From NCBI RefSeq assembly GCF_014643835.1, contig NZ_BMKD01000009.1, forward strand, positions 1 to 64,000: DNA of 64,000 bases. Reading direction: 5' to 3'. Position 1 is the first letter of the stretch. Every line of letters begins with the position of its first letter. The notes below the pieces were generated by a model. It searched no databases, was not told the origin of the DNA, and saw nothing but the letters and a program-made list of their open reading frames with translations. Of this stretch, positions 63,015-64,000 are shown in pieces. The DNA is from Mucilaginibacter rubeus (lineage in GTDB: Bacteria; Bacteroidota; Bacteroidia; Sphingobacteriales; Sphingobacteriaceae). The translations under genes and the position numbers were made by a program.

Positions 63015-64000
63015 ATGGGTTACTCAAGTTTACAAGCCTGCATTGCCGATCTCGAAAAAAACGGCCGCTTATTACGCATTAAGGAACAGGTGGATCCTTA
63101 CTTGCAAATGGCGGCCATACACCTGCGTGTATTTGAAAACGAAGGGCCTGCCATACTATTTGAAAACGTAAAAGGGAATCGTTTTCCGGCAGTATCCAAC
63201 CTGTTTGGTACACTCGACAGGTCGAAATTTATTTTCAGGGACACACTTGAAAAGATCAAGGTACTCGTCGATATTAAAAACGATCCGATAAAGGCCATCA
63301 AAAATCCTTTTAAATATGCGGGCATTGGGTTAACGGCGCTCTCGGCGTTGCCTATGAAAAGCGGCGCAGGCGCACCCATTAAATTTGGCAAATGTAACAT
63401 CAGCGATATCCCGCAAATTGTAAACTGGCCTATGGATGGTGGCCCGTTTGTTACCATGCCCCAGGTGTATACCGAAGATGTGGATAAACCCGGCATCATG
63501 AACGCCAACCTGGGCATGTACCGCATCCAGCTTGCCGGTAATGACTATGTACAAAACCAGGAGATCGGTTTACATTACCAGATACACCGGGGTATTGGCG
63601 TGCATCAAACCAAAGCCAATGCCAAAGGGCAACCATTAAAAGTCAGCATTTTTGTAGGCGGGCCACCGGCACATCCCGTAGCTGCCGTAATGCCCCTGCC
63701 CGAAGGTTTATCAGAAATGACTTTTGCAGGTGCATTAGGGAACCGTCGCTTCCGATATTTTTATGATGCCGAAGGTTTCTGTATTTCGGCTGATGCTGAT
63801 TTTGTGATCACCGGCACAGTTATGCCGCACGAAAATAAACCTGAAGGGCCCTTTGGCGATCATTTGGGCTATTACAGTTTGGTACATCCTTTCCCGCTGA
63901 TGAAAGTACATAACGTTTATCACCGTAAAGATGCTGTATGGTCGTTCACTGTGGTTGGTCGCCCGCCGCAGGAGGACACCAGCTTTGGGGCTTTGATCCA
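63015..64000 (+). CDS. UbiD-family decarboxylase (partial, runs off the window)
   Basis: The first 328 residues of a prenylated-flavin dependent (de)carboxylase. Visible family features are MGYSSLQACIADLEKNGRLL at the start, the NLGMYRIQLAGND block (with the conserved Arg) near 162, HRGIGVHQTKA, FVGGPPAHPVAAVMPLPEG, and PEGPFGDHLGYYS near 277, the E-x-P-F-G type motif of the prFMN site. The role may be in quinone synthesis or another aromatic acid step; the partner UbiX is not in the window. The C-terminal third is missing because the window ends. Confidence 0.88.
   Translation, partial: MGYSSLQACIADLEKNGRLLRIKEQVDPYLQMAAIHLRVFENEGPAILFENVKGNRFPAVSNLFGTLDRSKFIFRDTLEKIKVLVDIKNDPIKAIKNPFKYAGIGLTALSALPMKSGAGAPIKFGKCNISDIPQIVNWPMDGGPFVTMPQVYTEDVDKPGIMNANLGMYRIQLAGNDYVQNQEIGLHYQIHRGIGVHQTKANAKGQPLKVSIFVGGPPAHPVAAVMPLPEGLSEMTFAGALGNRRFRYFYDAEGFCISADADFVITGTVMPHENKPEGPFGDHLGYYSLVHPFPLMKVHNVYHRKDAVWSFTVVGRPPQEDTSFGALI

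Noticed and set aside
63098-63526. 142-residue open frame antisense to the UbiD-family gene
   Set aside because: It overlaps a clear conserved coding sequence on the other strand.

Overview
The window looks like a chromosomal segment from a member of the Bacteroidota, most likely the Sphingobacteriaceae and probably Mucilaginibacter or a close relative. The grounds are the TAnnTTTG-type promoters, the gliding-motility ABC genes (GldA and a GldF-GldG fusion), a type IX secretion type B sorting domain, two TonB-dependent outer-membrane receptors with carboxypeptidase-like N-terminal domains, and several Bacteroidota-typical DUF families (DUF4835, DUF5686, DUF4397, DUF6263). The genus is an inference. 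No IS element, prophage, CRISPR array or tRNA was recognised.

Layout. 1-1114 is gene-free but carries a strong promoter firing out of the left edge, of the kind expected for an rRNA operon. 1.1-4.6 kb is a plus-strand cluster bamD, rpoZ, coaBC, DUF4835. 5-6.4 kb is apt with a helix-hairpin-helix gene; 6.4-8.2 kb is a two-domain acyltransferase resembling OlsF aminolipid synthases; 8.4-13.5 kb holds a beta-propeller-like lipoprotein, a small barrel and a large Oar-like TonB receptor. 13.8-20.5 kb is a minus-strand housekeeping run: rpsT, radC, pheT, a coiled-coil gene, zapA, a candidate 6S RNA, rny, DUF962. 20.7-24.2 kb has a methyltransferase, a membrane-anchored MutS-like ATPase and a zinc phospholipase C-like protein.

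24.2-28.1 kb is an accessory two-gene unit: a LamG protein with a very hydrophobic C-terminus and a von Willebrand A protein. Neither has a recognisable signal peptide, and a 13-bp direct repeat lies upstream. 28.2-31.6 kb has a DedA protein, two DUF4397 lipoproteins and dnaN. 31.6-37 kb is the gliding-type ABC locus, with gldA separated from a fused gldFG by three paralogous outer-membrane barrel genes. 37.4-44.9 kb has a flavin reductase, glyS, an AI-2E family transporter, an active/inactive M16 peptidase pair and a lipoprotein. 45-49.9 kb has a type IX secreted protein, a DUF5686 protein and a small cysteine-rich protein.

50-54.6 kb has ligA, then a secreted TNT-type NAD glycohydrolase candidate followed by a small gene that could be its immunity partner. 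54.6-64 kb has a DUF885 peptidase, a DinB protein, an alpha/beta hydrolase, a TonB-linked barrel, KTSC, a DUF1634 / TauE-SafE pair and the start of a UbiD-family decarboxylase.

Two window-wide themes stand out. First, many promoters sit so close to their start codons that the transcripts must be leaderless or nearly so. Second, intergenic gaps are filled with short repeats and inverted repeats built from different words in different gaps, including a perfect 27-bp inverted repeat and four copies of a TGTCCGTCCG motif.
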